DNA of 64,000 nucleotides from 0-14-0-80-60-11 sp049322355 (GCA_049322355.1 JBMORG010000001.1:124001-188000); one strand, 5' to 3'; shown: positions 45,951 through 55,566, counted from the first letter of the stretch. Made by a program: numbers and translations. The notes: generated by a model from the sequence alone, not told the origin.

Positions 45951-48734
45951 CTATGAGGCTGCCGCGGATTTTTCGTTGGCAGTTCTAGAGGTCAGGCCGA
46001 GAATTTCCGCCACATGGTGGGACAGAGCGTCAATTCGATAGGGTTTTTGAATGAACCCCTGGGCGCCGGCTCCCATGACTTTTTGGGCCTCGCCGTTCAG
46101 GGAATAGCCGCTGGACAGCAGCACCTTGACCTTCGGGTTGAAGGCTTTCACCTCTTGGAAAAATTCCGCTCCCCCCATGCCGGGCATGATCATATCCAGG
46201 ATTATCAGATCAATGCGGGGTTGCTCGCGGCGGTAGATTTCCAGGCCCTCATCCCCGTTTGAGGCCACCAGGACGCGGTACCCCAACTGCTCCAACATTC
46301 TCCGGGCCACCATCCTGACGCTATCCTCATCGTCCACCAGGAGCAGGGTCCCGGTCCCCCTCACGAACCTTTCATCTCCGGATTTTTCGGCAATCACCAG
46401 TTTTTCGGAAACCGGCAAAAAGATGTGGAAAGTGGATCCTTGGCCCGGTTTGCTCTCCACCTTGATGATACCCCGGTGTTGCTGGATAATGGCATAAACC
46501 GTGGCCAGCCCTAAACCCAGTCCTTTGCCGATGTCTTTGGTGGTGAAAAACGGTTCAAAGATTCGAGCTGTGGTGATCTCATCCATGCCGGTACCGGTAT
46601 CAGTCAGGCTGAAGTGAATATAGCGGCCGGGAGGACGGTTGTGGGCCTCACAAAAGGCCTTGGAGAGGGTCACCTCACGGCTCACCAGGGTCATTTCCCC
46701 TTTCCGGGACATGGCATGCCAGGCGTTAACGAACAGATTGAGGATCACCTGTTCCATCTGACTCCGGTCAACTTCCACCGGCGGCAGATTTGGCGCCAGC
46801 TTCTTCGTAATGAGGATATCGCTCCGGGTCCGGCAAAAGAGATTGGAGGCCTTATCCAGGATATTGTTGAGATCAAGGGGTTTGGGGGAGAAATGGCCGC
46901 CCCGCCCCAAGGACAACAACTGTTTGGTGAGCGCGGAGCCTTTCACCACTTCTTGCTCGATAAGCTTAAGATCGTCATAAGCCGGATTGTCGGAGTCAGT
47001 TGAAGCTAGGATCAAACTGGCCAGCCCCATAATATTCATGAGCAGATTATTAAAATTGTGGGCAATCCCACCGGCCAGGGTACCGATGGCCTCCATTTTC
47101 TGGTGTTGCCAGATCTGCTTTTCCATCGCCTTTTTTTCGCTGATATCGCTGAACATGGCGAAGGTTCCCAGACACCGGCCATTTTCCATGAGGGGAACAG
47201 AGCTCATGATTACCGCGACCGGGCCGCGTTTTTTGGAACAAATCTCCAATTCCTTTTGCACTACTTTGCCATCCCGGTTTTGAGCCAGAATCTTTTTGAC
47301 GGTTCGCTGGTTTTCGGCATCCCAGAAATCCGCCAGGTTTTTACCCGCCAAAACCACCTCATCCGTGATTTCATGCATGCGCCGGTTGGCGAATTTAATG
47401 GTGCCGTCAAGTTCCACTATCCAGATGCCCTCGTGGGCGTTTTCCACCAATCCTCGGTACTGGCGCTCCGAGGCTTCCAACTGGCCGTAAAGTTTAGCGT
47501 TTTCCAGGGCGATGGCCAGTTGGTTGGCAAAGCTGGTGATGAACTCCTGATCCACATCGTTAATGGTGCCCCGACGTTTAACCCCGGCCAGCAGAACGCC
47601 GATAATCTTGTGTCGAATGGTTAAGGGCACAGCCAGACCAGCCGGGAAATTCAAGAGGGTCAGCAAGGCATCGGATCGCTGGGAAACCGCCGGGGTTTTC
47701 TCAGAAAACACTGCCGGGTTGCCATCCAACGCTACTCGGGCGACGAGTTGATCATGCTCCAGCAGGGAAATCTGCCGCCCTTGCACCCGTTCCAGCAGTT
47801 CCGGATCAAGGCCGATGGCCCCCCCCACGCGAAGCATCATCTGTTTTTCGTCCAGAAGGAAGATCACTGCCTGGTCCAGTTTGGCGAATTGCATAAGGAG
47901 CTTCAAACTGGTGGGGATAATGTCTTCAGGCCGCTGTAAGGACAGGGCTGCATTACTGGCATGATACAGGCAGAGGAGATGATCGACTTTTTCCCGCAAT
48001 TGCAGGTTTAAGGTATGAATTTCGTTGAATTTATTTTTCAGGAGTTCCTTGTCTTGTTCCAGTTCCTCTATGGTGGATTTGAGCAAGGACCAAGGTACCA
48101 GCATTCGCAGCAAGGATTCCCGGAAGAAGGATTTCTTTTCCCATTTCAAATGGTATTCGCAATAATCGTCTCCTGCGAAACAACACCGGGTTTCCACCAC
48201 CTGGGCCGGCGGCAGGTTCCAGATTGTAGGAATGCCGGAGTAAATACCCTGGTTGAATTTGCAGAAATCATCGATGGCGGGAATGTCAGGGAGCCAATGC
48301 AGTCTGATGACTGCCTGGTCCCGGGTGGTCTCTACCAGCTCAACGGTTTTATTTTTATTAAACTTGTCATTGATGGCCTGTACGCGTCTCAGAGTACGGC
48401 GGGGATTCTTATATGCAAACATGATTATCCGCTGCACATAACCCAGCTTTTTGCGGGCCGCGGATTGAAAACCGATATCAAAGGCGACGTCCGGGTTCCC
48501 GGTTATCCGCCTGGCATTGTCAAACATTTGGATCATGACCGCACTGGAGACCCAGTTATTGATCTCCATGAGAAATGCCTTGGGGTCGGAAAGGTCTGCA
48601 ATTTCCGGGCCGAGCCCTTCCAATAAGTCAGGAACTGCTTCGGGGAAACGTTCTTCGAAATACTCGATAATGGCCCGGCTGTTGATGCAGCTATGATGCT
48701 TTTCCACGGTTTGTGCCGGCCTGTTCTCAGTCAT
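45951..48734 (-). CDS. Hybrid sensor histidine kinase (V4R-like, GAF, PAS, HK, REC)
   Basis: A 927-residue soluble hybrid kinase. Residues 1-200 resemble a V4R/heme-NO-type sensor module, ending ETRCCFAGDDYCEYHLKW. A coiled coil (220-250), a GAF domain (about 265-415) and a PAS domain (423-535) follow. Then come the kinase core with H559 in GGIAHNFNNLL, DTGTGMD and GKGLGLGLATVY, and a receiver domain (about 800-915) with phospho-Asp in LIILDMIMPGMGG. It stands alone on the minus strand. The AT-rich gap upstream separates it from the Hdr cluster, so it could sense redox or a small ligand, but this is only context. GGAG precedes the ATG by six bases. Confidence 0.9.
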   Translation of the reverse strand: MTENRPAQTVEKHHSCINSRAIIEYFEERFPEAVPDLLEGLGPEIADLSDPKAFLMEINNWVSSAVMIQMFDNARRITGNPDVAFDIGFQSAARKKLGYVQRIIMFAYKNPRRTLRRVQAINDKFNKNKTVELVETTRDQAVIRLHWLPDIPAIDDFCKFNQGIYSGIPTIWNLPPAQVVETRCCFAGDDYCEYHLKWEKKSFFRESLLRMLVPWSLLKSTIEELEQDKELLKNKFNEIHTLNLQLREKVDHLLCLYHASNAALSLQRPEDIIPTSLKLLMQFAKLDQAVIFLLDEKQMMLRVGGAIGLDPELLERVQGRQISLLEHDQLVARVALDGNPAVFSEKTPAVSQRSDALLTLLNFPAGLAVPLTIRHKIIGVLLAGVKRRGTINDVDQEFITSFANQLAIALENAKLYGQLEASERQYRGLVENAHEGIWIVELDGTIKFANRRMHEITDEVVLAGKNLADFWDAENQRTVKKILAQNRDGKVVQKELEICSKKRGPVAVIMSSVPLMENGRCLGTFAMFSDISEKKAMEKQIWQHQKMEAIGTLAGGIAHNFNNLLMNIMGLASLILASTDSDNPAYDDLKLIEQEVVKGSALTKQLLSLGRGGHFSPKPLDLNNILDKASNLFCRTRSDILITKKLAPNLPPVEVDRSQMEQVILNLFVNAWHAMSRKGEMTLVSREVTLSKAFCEAHNRPPGRYIHFSLTDTGTGMDEITTARIFEPFFTTKDIGKGLGLGLATVYAIIQQHRGIIKVESKPGQGSTFHIFLPVSEKLVIAEKSGDERFVRGTGTLLLVDDEDSVRMVARRMLEQLGYRVLVASNGDEGLEIYRREQPRIDLIILDMIMPGMGGAEFFQEVKAFNPKVKVLLSSGYSLNGEAQKVMGAGAQGFIQKPYRIDALSHHVAEILGLTSRTANEKSAAAS

Positions 48735-49114
48735 GCAGCACTCCAGGCCCCCTCAAACGGAGGAGCGCAGTGGCATTGAATTCACATTAACCGGACTCGA
48801 TCTTAAATCCATTTTTATCCATCTTAGATAATAAAATAAAAGCTCCTGAATAACGAGCAAAATTGATTAATTTTTAAATGATATGTCATAAAAAAAATCA
48901 TTGACTAGATAATCAATATATTATAATATATAAATAATTAAATATAACCTGGGGATTGATTTCTGTAAGAAAATCCCTGACAATAAAATCAGTGATTATC
49001 GGCTTGCCTACCTGCGCCAGCCGAGGTAGTTTTTGAATTATGGTGAAATAGACTGTGTGCCCGGTCATGAAAAAAATCTTGGGCTTGCCTTAATTTAGGT
49101 TCCGGCTTTTTTTC
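48735..49114 (+). promoter_or_regulatory. AT-rich intergenic region upstream of the hdr cluster
   Basis: 380 bases without a gene, much more AT-rich than the rest of the window. A possible promoter towards hdrC is TTGACT (48901-48906) with TATAAT (48922-48927), but the 15-base spacer is short. An inverted pair ATTGA/TCAAT surrounds the -35. The minus-strand kinase promoter must also lie here. Nothing else was recognised. Confidence 0.35.
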
Positions 49115-49759
49115 ATGGTTGGGAAAACAGAATTTGAACTCTCTTTAACGGATTGGGCAACAATTATGCCATCTGCCTTTCAAGAAACGCTGGAGCCTTC
49201 GGGTGCCTTAGCCGAAAGGCTGGCAGGGCTGACCAATGTCTCGACCTGCTACCAGTGTAAAAAGTGTTCCAGCGGCTGTCCCCTGACCTTCGCCATGGAT
49301 TTCTACCCGGACCAAGTTATCCGGCTGGCACTGTTGGGTCAGGAAGCCCAGGTGTTGGGCTGCCGGACCATCTGGGTCTGCTCTTCCTGTGAAACCTGCA
49401 CCACCCGCTGCCCCAATAACATTGATATCGCGGGGGTCATGGATTGGCTCAAGGAAGCAGCCCTTCGGCAGGGATTCTCTTCTCCCCAACCAGCGGTCAC
49501 CCGCTTCCACCAGACCTTTCTGGACACGGTGCGTCTGTCCGGCGGACGCTTGTCGGAACCAGTGCTCCTGGGCCTCTACCAATGGCGGCGCGGGGGAACT
49601 CTCCATAAGCTCAAGTCCGGCGATTTGGTGGAGGATCTTAAAATGGCCTGGGAACTGGCCCGGCGCCGCCGGCTGATGCCCAAGCTGCCCCACCGGTTAA
49701 AGGGCGTCAAGGAAATCAAGGACATCTTCAAAAAAACCCGGACACAGGAAAAGCCGTGA
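49115..49759 (+). CDS. hdrC: HdrC-like Fe-S subunit
   Basis: Heterodisulfide reductase subunit C-like protein with two [4Fe-4S] sites, CYQCKKCSSGCP and CSSCETCTTRCP (residues about 45-56 and 89-100), on a 214-residue chain with a basic C-terminus. It passes electrons between HdrA and HdrB. The start is uncertain: the ATG at 49115 and the ATG at 49166 (MPSAFQETLEP) both lack strong ribosome sites, and the second begins nearer to the usual family start. Its stop overlaps the hdrB start. Confidence 0.9.
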   Translation: MVGKTEFELSLTDWATIMPSAFQETLEPSGALAERLAGLTNVSTCYQCKKCSSGCPLTFAMDFYPDQVIRLALLGQEAQVLGCRTIWVCSSCETCTTRCPNNIDIAGVMDWLKEAALRQGFSSPQPAVTRFHQTFLDTVRLSGGRLSEPVLLGLYQWRRGGTLHKLKSGDLVEDLKMAWELARRRRLMPKLPHRLKGVKEIKDIFKKTRTQEKP

Positions 49760-50607
49760 AAGTAAGCTATTATCCGGGCTGTTCCCTGGAAGGAACTGCC
49801 ATCGATTATGCCGCCTCCATCGGAGGCGTTTGCGGGCTCCTCAATGTGGAGTTGGCGGAATTACCGGACTGGAATTGCTGCGGCGCCACCGCGGCCCACA
49901 GTATCAACCACCAGTTGTCCCTGGCTTTGCCGGCTCGCAACCTGGCCCTGGCAGAGGATGCCGGCCGCGACGTGGTGGTGCCCTGCGCCCTGTGCTTCAA
50001 CCGCCTCAAGGTGGCGGAGAAAGCCCTTCTTGGCCCAGAAGGCGCTCATATCGGAGTACCCTATGGGGGAGGCATCAAAGTCTGGGACCTGTTGGACTAC
50101 CTTACCCAGGACGCCTATCTCAAGGATTTGGGCCCCCGGGTGGTGAAGCCCCTGAAAGGTCTTAAGGCAGTGGGCTATTACGGCTGTCTGGTGGCCCGGC
50201 CCCCGGCCGTCACCGACAAACAGGATGCTGAAAATCCCCAGAACCTGGAGCGGCTCCTGAAAGTTCTGGGCGCCGAGCCCCTGGACTGGTCCTTCAAGAC
50301 CGACTGCTGCGGCGCCGGCCTGGCCGTGGCCCGCCCGGACATCATCGATACCCTGGTGCAGCGTCTCTACGAGCGGGCCTTGCGGGCCGGGGCCGAGTGC
50401 CTGGTGGTTTCCTGCCAGATGTGCCAGGCCAACCTGGACATGCCCCAGAAACGCATCGCCAAGAAGTTCGGCAAGGATTACTCCCTGCCGGTTTTTTACT
50501 TCACCGAACTCATCGGCCTGGCCCTGGGACATCCGGAAGTCAAGAAATGGCTGGCGGGGCATTTGGTTGACCCGATGCCACTTCTGGAGCGAAAAATCTT
50601 GATATAA
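49756..50607 (+). CDS. hdrB: HdrB-like subunit with two CCG domains
   Basis: A 283-residue heterodisulfide reductase subunit B-like protein. It has two Cys-rich CCG domains, WNCCGATAAHS with CALCFNRL and DCCGAGLAVARPD with CQMCQANLD, each expected to hold a non-cubane [4Fe-4S] cluster. The start is a GTG (49756) overlapping the hdrC stop. In Hdr-type complexes this subunit carries the disulfide site or hands electrons to a partner enzyme, here probably MetVF. The 80-base gap to hdrA carries a perfect inverted repeat. Confidence 0.92.
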   Translation: MKVSYYPGCSLEGTAIDYAASIGGVCGLLNVELAELPDWNCCGATAAHSINHQLSLALPARNLALAEDAGRDVVVPCALCFNRLKVAEKALLGPEGAHIGVPYGGGIKVWDLLDYLTQDAYLKDLGPRVVKPLKGLKAVGYYGCLVARPPAVTDKQDAENPQNLERLLKVLGAEPLDWSFKTDCCGAGLAVARPDIIDTLVQRLYERALRAGAECLVVSCQMCQANLDMPQKRIAKKFGKDYSLPVFYFTELIGLALGHPEVKKWLAGHLVDPMPLLERKILI

Positions 50608-50621
50608 GAGTTCCTTGCGTT

Positions 50622-50671
50622 CTTGGCGTCTTTGCGTGAGTTTTTTCAGGCCGAGACGCAAAGACGCCAAG
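50622..50671. repeat. Perfect 16-bp inverted repeat between hdrB and hdrA
   Basis: CTTGGCGTCTTTGCGT and ACGCAAAGACGCCAAG are separated by 18 bases. It lies within the operon, so the mRNA would carry a stable hairpin just before the hdrA ribosome site. Confidence 0.75.
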
Positions 50672-50687
50672 GTCAATAAGCAAGATT

Positions 50688-53600
50688 ATGGACAAACAAA
50701 GTCAAAAAATTGGCGCAGTGATGGTAGTCGGCGGCGGCATCGCCGGGATGCAGGCTAGCCTAGATGCCGCGGCCGCAGGTTACAAAGTCTATCTGGTGGA
50801 GAAGGATATTTCCATCGGCGGGGTCATGGCCCAGTTGGACAAGACCTTTCCCACCAACGACTGTTCCACCTGCCTTATTTCCCCCAAGCTCATCGAGGTG
50901 GCCCGGCATCCTGACATCGAAATCTTGACCCAGGCAGAAATCGATAAGTTGGAGGGGGAGCCGGGTCATTTTGCCGTAACTATCAAGCGGGAGCCCCGTT
51001 ACATCGACGCAGCCAAGTGCAACGCCTGCGGCGCCTGCGCCGAGGCCTGCCCCGTCTCCCTGCCGTCTTCCTTCGATGAAGGCTTGGGAACTCGCCATGC
51101 CGCCTACCGCCACTTTCCCCAGGCGGTGCCTTCCACCTTTGCCATTAAGAAATTCGACCGGGCCCCCTGTGTCCGGGCCTGTCCCGCCAACCTGAGCGCC
51201 CAGGGCTATGTGCAGCTCATCAAGGCCGGGAATTATAATGAATCTTTGAAGCTCATCATGGAGCGCCTGCCCCTGCCCGGGACTATCGGCCGCATTTGTC
51301 CGCACCCCTGCGAGAGCGACTGCCGCCGCCAGGAAGTGGACGAGCCCGTGGCCATCTGCTCCCTGAAGCGTTTTGCCGCGGACCAGGCCGACTGGGAAAC
51401 ACTGCCAGTGCCGCAATTGCCCCGGAAAAACCAGGCCGTGGCCATCATCGGAGCCGGGCCGTCAGGTCTGAGCTGCGCCTACCACTTGGCCCTCCAGGGG
51501 TACCGGACGGTAATCTTCGAGGCCGCCCCGGACGCCGGCGGCTGGCTGCGCTACGGCATTCCGGAATATCGCCTGCCCAGGGAAGTTTTGAACCGGGAAG
51601 TGGACTACCTGAAACGCCTGGGAGTGGAACTCCGCTACAATTCCCCCATCGGCGAGGGTGCCACCATCAACGATCTCCTCTCTCGGGATGGGTTCCAGGC
51701 GGTCTTCATCGGAGTGGGGGCTCAGGAATCCGTGCGTCTGCCGGTGCCGGGGGCCGAGGCCGCGGGTGTGTTTTGGGGTGTAGAGTACCTGAAGGAAGTT
51801 AACTCCACCGGCGAGTCCCCCACCCAGGGGAAGCGTGTGGTGGTCATCGGCGGCGGCAACGTGGCCATGGACGTGGCTCGGGTGGCCCGGCGGAAGGGTG
51901 CGGCCCAGGTGACCATCATCGCCCTGGAATCGCCGGAAGAACTGCCCGCCTCCCCCTGGGAAGTAGCGGAGGCCAAGGCCGAAGGCATCGAAATCCTGCA
52001 CCGCTGGGGTATTAAGCAAATCCTGAATAGTGACGGTCAGGTCACCGGCCTGGAATTGAAAGCGGTGGCCCGGGTCTTCGATGAGCAGGGCCGCTTTGCG
52101 CCCACCTACAACGAGGCCGAAACCACCACCCTGGACGCCGACGTGGTCATCATGGCTATCGGCCAAAAGGCCAATTTAAAGTTTCTTACCGAGGCCGACG
52201 GCATCCATCTTACCCCTCGGGGGCTGATCGAGGCGGATCCGGACACCCTGGCCACCAGCCGGGAAGGAGTCTTTGCCGGTGGCGACGTGGTCACCGGCCC
52301 TTGGATTGCCATCGGGGCAGTGGCCGCGGGGCGGGAAGCCGCCATCTCCATCGACCGCTACCTCCAGGGCCAGGACTTGAAGGCCGGCCGGGAGGTGCCG
52401 CTTAAGCCCATCAAGGATGGCAATTGGAATCCCATCCCCCCGGAGCTGCCCCAGGCGTGGCGGGAGCCCATGCCGGAGTTGCCCCAGGCGGAATGGACCG
52501 CAAGCTTCAAGGAACTCAACCTGGGCTTCACCGAAGCCCAGGCCCGGCGGGAGGCGGAGCGCTGCATCAATTGCGGCGCCTGTTCCGAATGCATGCAGTG
52601 TGTGGAGGCCTGCAAGGCCGGGGCCATTGCCCATGAGCAGCAGCCCTTGACCCAGACGCTGGAAGTAGGCGCCCTCATTCTGGCCCCGGGCTTTAAGACC
52701 TTTGACGCCAAGCTAAAGCCCGAATACGGTTACGGCCGCTACCCCAATGTTATCACTTCCTTGGAATTCGAGCGCCTGCTTTCGGCCACCGGCCCTTGCG
52801 CCGGCCATGTGAAACGCCCCAGCGACGGAGCCGACCCCAGGAAAATCGCCTGGATTCAGTGCGTGGGCTCCCGGGACGCGTCCATTGACCGGGAATACTG
52901 CTCCTATGTATGCTGCATGTACGCCGCCAAGCAGTCTATTATTGCCAAAGAGCACGACCCGCGGGTGGAGCCCACTATCTTTTTCATCGACTTTCGGGCC
53001 CAAGGGAAGGGCTTTGACCGCTACTACGAACGGGCCCGGGACGCTCACGGGGTGCGTCTGATCCGCTCCATGATCTCCCGGGTCACGGAAGACCCCCGCA
53101 CCCACAACCTGGAACTCACTTTTGTGGATGAAGATGGCCATATCCAGATGGAAGAGTTCGATATGGTGGTCCTCTCCGTGGGTCTGAGGCCCCATCCCGC
53201 CACCCGGAAGCTGGCGGATGTCTGCGGCATCGATACTGATCACTGGGGTTTCGTAAAAACCCCGCCCTTTAAAATGGTGGAAACCAGCCGGGAGGGTATC
53301 TACACCTGCGGCGTCTACCAATCCCCCAAGGATATCCCCGAGACTGTGAGTCAGGCTTCGGCCGCGGCGGGCGCGGCGGCCACCCTCTTGGGTGAAGTCC
53401 GGGGCACCATGCTGACCAAGGCGGAATACCCAGCAGAAAGGGATATTACCGCGGAGGAGCCCCGCATCGGCGTGTTCGTGTGCCACTGCGGCATCAACAT
53501 CGCCGGGGTGGTGGACGTGGCCCAGGTGAGCGACTATGCCAAAACCCTGCCAGGGGTGGTTTACGCCGATCACTACACCTTCACCTGCGCCACCGATTCC

Positions 53601-55157
53601 CTGGAGGCTATGCGGCAGGTGATCGAAGAAAACCGCCTCAATCGCGTGGTAGTGGCCTCCTGCAGCCCTCGGACCCATGAACCTCTGTTCCAGGACAACC
53701 TGCGAAAGGCCGGCCTTAACAAGTACCTGTTTGAATTGGCCAATATCCGGGATCAGGATTCCTGGGTGCACCAGGGCAACCCCGAGAAGGCCACGGCCAA
53801 AGCCAAAGAGTTGGTCAGGATGGCGGTGGGCCGGGCCGCGGTACTGGAGCCTTTGACCGAACTGCCCTTCCCGGTTAAGCAGCGGGCCCTGGTGCTGGGA
53901 GGCGGAGTGGCCGGTCTGGTGGCGGCTTTGACCATTGCCGACGCAGGCTATCGGGTCTATTTGCCGGATATCCAGGAGCGCTTTGGCGGCAGCCTGGCCC
54001 ATAAAAAGTACTATACCCTGGAAGGGCACGCCATCCAGCCCTACATGGAGAAACTAATCCGCCAGGTTGAGGAGCACCCCAATATCCGCTGGTGGCCCAA
54101 TGCCCGGATGACCAGTTTCTCCGGCCACGTGGGCAGTTTTCGCAGCAAGCTGGAGTTTCCCGACGACCAATGGGAAATCCATTACGGCGCTGTGGTGATC
54201 GCCACCGGCGCAGTGGAATACAAGCCCACGGAATATCTGTATGGCAGCCATCCCGGGGTTATGACCCAGATAGAGATGGAGAACCTCCTGGTGAATAACC
54301 CCGACCAATTGGACGAGTCTCCCACCTGTGTGATGATTCAGTGCGTGGGGTCACGTTCGCCGGACCATCCCTATTGCAGCCGGATATGCTGCGGCGCCGC
54401 AGTGAAGAACGCCCTGCGTCTCAAGGAGTTGCGGCCCCAGGCCCAGATCTTCATCCTCTATCGGGACATCCGCACCTACGGTCTCAAAGAAATTTTCTAC
54501 AAGAAGGCTCGGGACCTGGGGGTGCGGTTCATCCGCTTTGAGCCCGAACTTCCGCCGGAAGTGACCGCCGCCGGAGACGGCTTAACGATCTCGGTATTTG
54601 ACCAGAACCTCAAATCCCTTATCCAGTTAAAGGCTGACTACCTGGCTTTGTCCGCGGCCATCCGCCCCCATCCGGTTTCCAAGGAAATCGCCCAGCTCTT
54701 TAAACTGCCCATCGATGCCGACGGCTTTTTCATGGAGGCCCACCAAAAGCTGCGGCCTTTGGATTTCGCCAGCAGCGGCATCTTTCTATGCGGGCTGGCT
54801 CACAGCCCCAAGGATACCGCGGAAAGCATCGCCCAAGCCCAGGGGGCCGCGGCCCGGGCCTTGGGTGTGCTGTCCCAGGCGGAAATGTACGTGGGGGGCG
54901 CAGTGGCTTGCGTCGAACCGCAGAAATGCATCATCTGCCTTACCTGTATGCGCACCTGCCCTTACGGGGTGCCCCGGATCGATCAAGGGGAGGGCGTCAT
55001 CACCATCGACCCGGCGGCCTGCCACGGCTGCGGCAACTGCGCCAGCGCCTGTCCCCGGAAGGCCATCGAAGTGATGCACCACCGGGATAAGCAGTTTGTG
55101 GCCAAGATCTGTGCCATTGAAATGGGGGAAGAGGCAGAGGATCAGGCAGCTTCTTAG
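50688..55157 (+). CDS. hdrA: Giant HdrA: two HdrA modules with an inserted NfnB/GltD-type module
   Basis: A 1489-residue fusion. Order by residue: FAD site GGGIAGMQ (15), ferredoxin-type CNACGACAEACP (111), then an inserted NfnB/GltD-like unit with CVRACP (161), ICPHPCESDC (203), FAD site GAGPSGLS (255), NAD(P)H site GGGNVAMD (388) and GGDVVTG (531). The first HdrA module resumes with CINCGACSECMQCVEAC (625) and IQCVGSRD (723). A second HdrA module has CHCG (932), FAD site GGGVAGL (1071) and IQCVGSRS (1217), then two [4Fe-4S] motifs, CIICLTCMRTCP (1414) and CHGCGNCASACP (1445). Ordinary HdrA has 650-1000 residues. The insert should give the Hdr complex its own NAD(P)H entry. It follows hdrCB and precedes mvhD-metVF. 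Confidence 0.93.
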   Translation: MDKQSQKIGAVMVVGGGIAGMQASLDAAAAGYKVYLVEKDISIGGVMAQLDKTFPTNDCSTCLISPKLIEVARHPDIEILTQAEIDKLEGEPGHFAVTIKREPRYIDAAKCNACGACAEACPVSLPSSFDEGLGTRHAAYRHFPQAVPSTFAIKKFDRAPCVRACPANLSAQGYVQLIKAGNYNESLKLIMERLPLPGTIGRICPHPCESDCRRQEVDEPVAICSLKRFAADQADWETLPVPQLPRKNQAVAIIGAGPSGLSCAYHLALQGYRTVIFEAAPDAGGWLRYGIPEYRLPREVLNREVDYLKRLGVELRYNSPIGEGATINDLLSRDGFQAVFIGVGAQESVRLPVPGAEAAGVFWGVEYLKEVNSTGESPTQGKRVVVIGGGNVAMDVARVARRKGAAQVTIIALESPEELPASPWEVAEAKAEGIEILHRWGIKQILNSDGQVTGLELKAVARVFDEQGRFAPTYNEAETTTLDADVVIMAIGQKANLKFLTEADGIHLTPRGLIEADPDTLATSREGVFAGGDVVTGPWIAIGAVAAGREAAISIDRYLQGQDLKAGREVPLKPIKDGNWNPIPPELPQAWREPMPELPQAEWTASFKELNLGFTEAQARREAERCINCGACSECMQCVEACKAGAIAHEQQPLTQTLEVGALILAPGFKTFDAKLKPEYGYGRYPNVITSLEFERLLSATGPCAGHVKRPSDGADPRKIAWIQCVGSRDASIDREYCSYVCCMYAAKQSIIAKEHDPRVEPTIFFIDFRAQGKGFDRYYERARDAHGVRLIRSMISRVTEDPRTHNLELTFVDEDGHIQMEEFDMVVLSVGLRPHPATRKLADVCGIDTDHWGFVKTPPFKMVETSREGIYTCGVYQSPKDIPETVSQASAAAGAAATLLGEVRGTMLTKAEYPAERDITAEEPRIGVFVCHCGINIAGVVDVAQVSDYAKTLPGVVYADHYTFTCATDSLEAMRQVIEENRLNRVVVASCSPRTHEPLFQDNLRKAGLNKYLFELANIRDQDSWVHQGNPEKATAKAKELVRMAVGRAAVLEPLTELPFPVKQRALVLGGGVAGLVAALTIADAGYRVYLPDIQERFGGSLAHKKYYTLEGHAIQPYMEKLIRQVEEHPNIRWWPNARMTSFSGHVGSFRSKLEFPDDQWEIHYGAVVIATGAVEYKPTEYLYGSHPGVMTQIEMENLLVNNPDQLDESPTCVMIQCVGSRSPDHPYCSRICCGAAVKNALRLKELRPQAQIFILYRDIRTYGLKEIFYKKARDLGVRFIRFEPELPPEVTAAGDGLTISVFDQNLKSLIQLKADYLALSAAIRPHPVSKEIAQLFKLPIDADGFFMEAHQKLRPLDFASSGIFLCGLAHSPKDTAESIAQAQGAAARALGVLSQAEMYVGGAVACVEPQKCIICLTCMRTCPYGVPRIDQGEGVITIDPAACHGCGNCASACPRKAIEVMHHRDKQFVAKICAIEMGEEAEDQAAS

Positions 55158-55189
55158 CTGCAAGCTTTCAGCTATCAGCGGTCAGCTAA
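55156..55189. repeat. AGCT-CAGC repeat, left flank of the S23 gene
   Basis: AGCTGCAAGCTTTCAGC and TATCAGCGGTCAGCT units begin within the hdrA stop codon region. An inverted copy (AGCTGAAAGCTGACAGCT) forms the last codons of the S23 gene at 55546-55566. It is the same family as the repeats at 5381, 5859 and 7265. Confidence 0.6.
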
Positions 55190-55206
55190 AAGAAGATGGG
55201 ACCAAG

Positions 55207-55566
55207 TTGAAAGATTTTAGGAAGGAGAAGGTTTGGAAAAAGGCTCATGATCTGGCTCTGAAAGTTTATCGAACCACGGAGGCATTCCCTAAGGGAGAAT
55301 TATTCGGACTCACAAGCCAAATCAGGCGCGCCTGCGTTTCCATCCCGGCCAACATCGCCGAATGGTGCGGGAGAGAAACGGATGCAGATTTCGCCAGATT
55401 CCTGCAAATTGCCATGGGTTCAGCAAGCGAGTTGGAGTACCATCTGCTTCTCGCATGTGACCTGGGATTTTTAGAAAAAGCCCATTATGAGCAGTTGCAT
55501 GGCAAGACAATAGAGGTAAAGCAGATGCTTGCCTCGTTTATCAAAAAGCTGAAAGCTGACAGCTAA
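55207..55566 (+). CDS. Four-helix-bundle protein of the S23/IVP family
   Basis: A 119-residue protein of the 23S rRNA intervening-sequence (S23) family. It starts KDFRKEKVWKKAHDLALKVY, then FGLTSQIRRACVSIPANIAE, with the helical EYHLLLACDLGFL end. Family members form helical-bundle pentamers; a relative (Avd) serves diversity-generating retroelements, but no reverse transcriptase is here. The start is a TTG at 55207, giving the normal MKDF beginning, and the longer frame overlaps hdrA. It interrupts the hdrA-mvhD order and is flanked by inverted repeats, which points to insertion. Confidence 0.85.
   Translation: MKDFRKEKVWKKAHDLALKVYRTTEAFPKGELFGLTSQIRRACVSIPANIAEWCGRETDADFARFLQIAMGSASELEYHLLLACDLGFLEKAHYEQLHGKTIEVKQMLASFIKKLKADS

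Noticed and set aside
55207..55566. Diversity-generating retroelement accessory gene (avd)
   Set aside because: The protein is of the S23 type, but no reverse transcriptase or template/variable repeat pair is in the neighbourhood.
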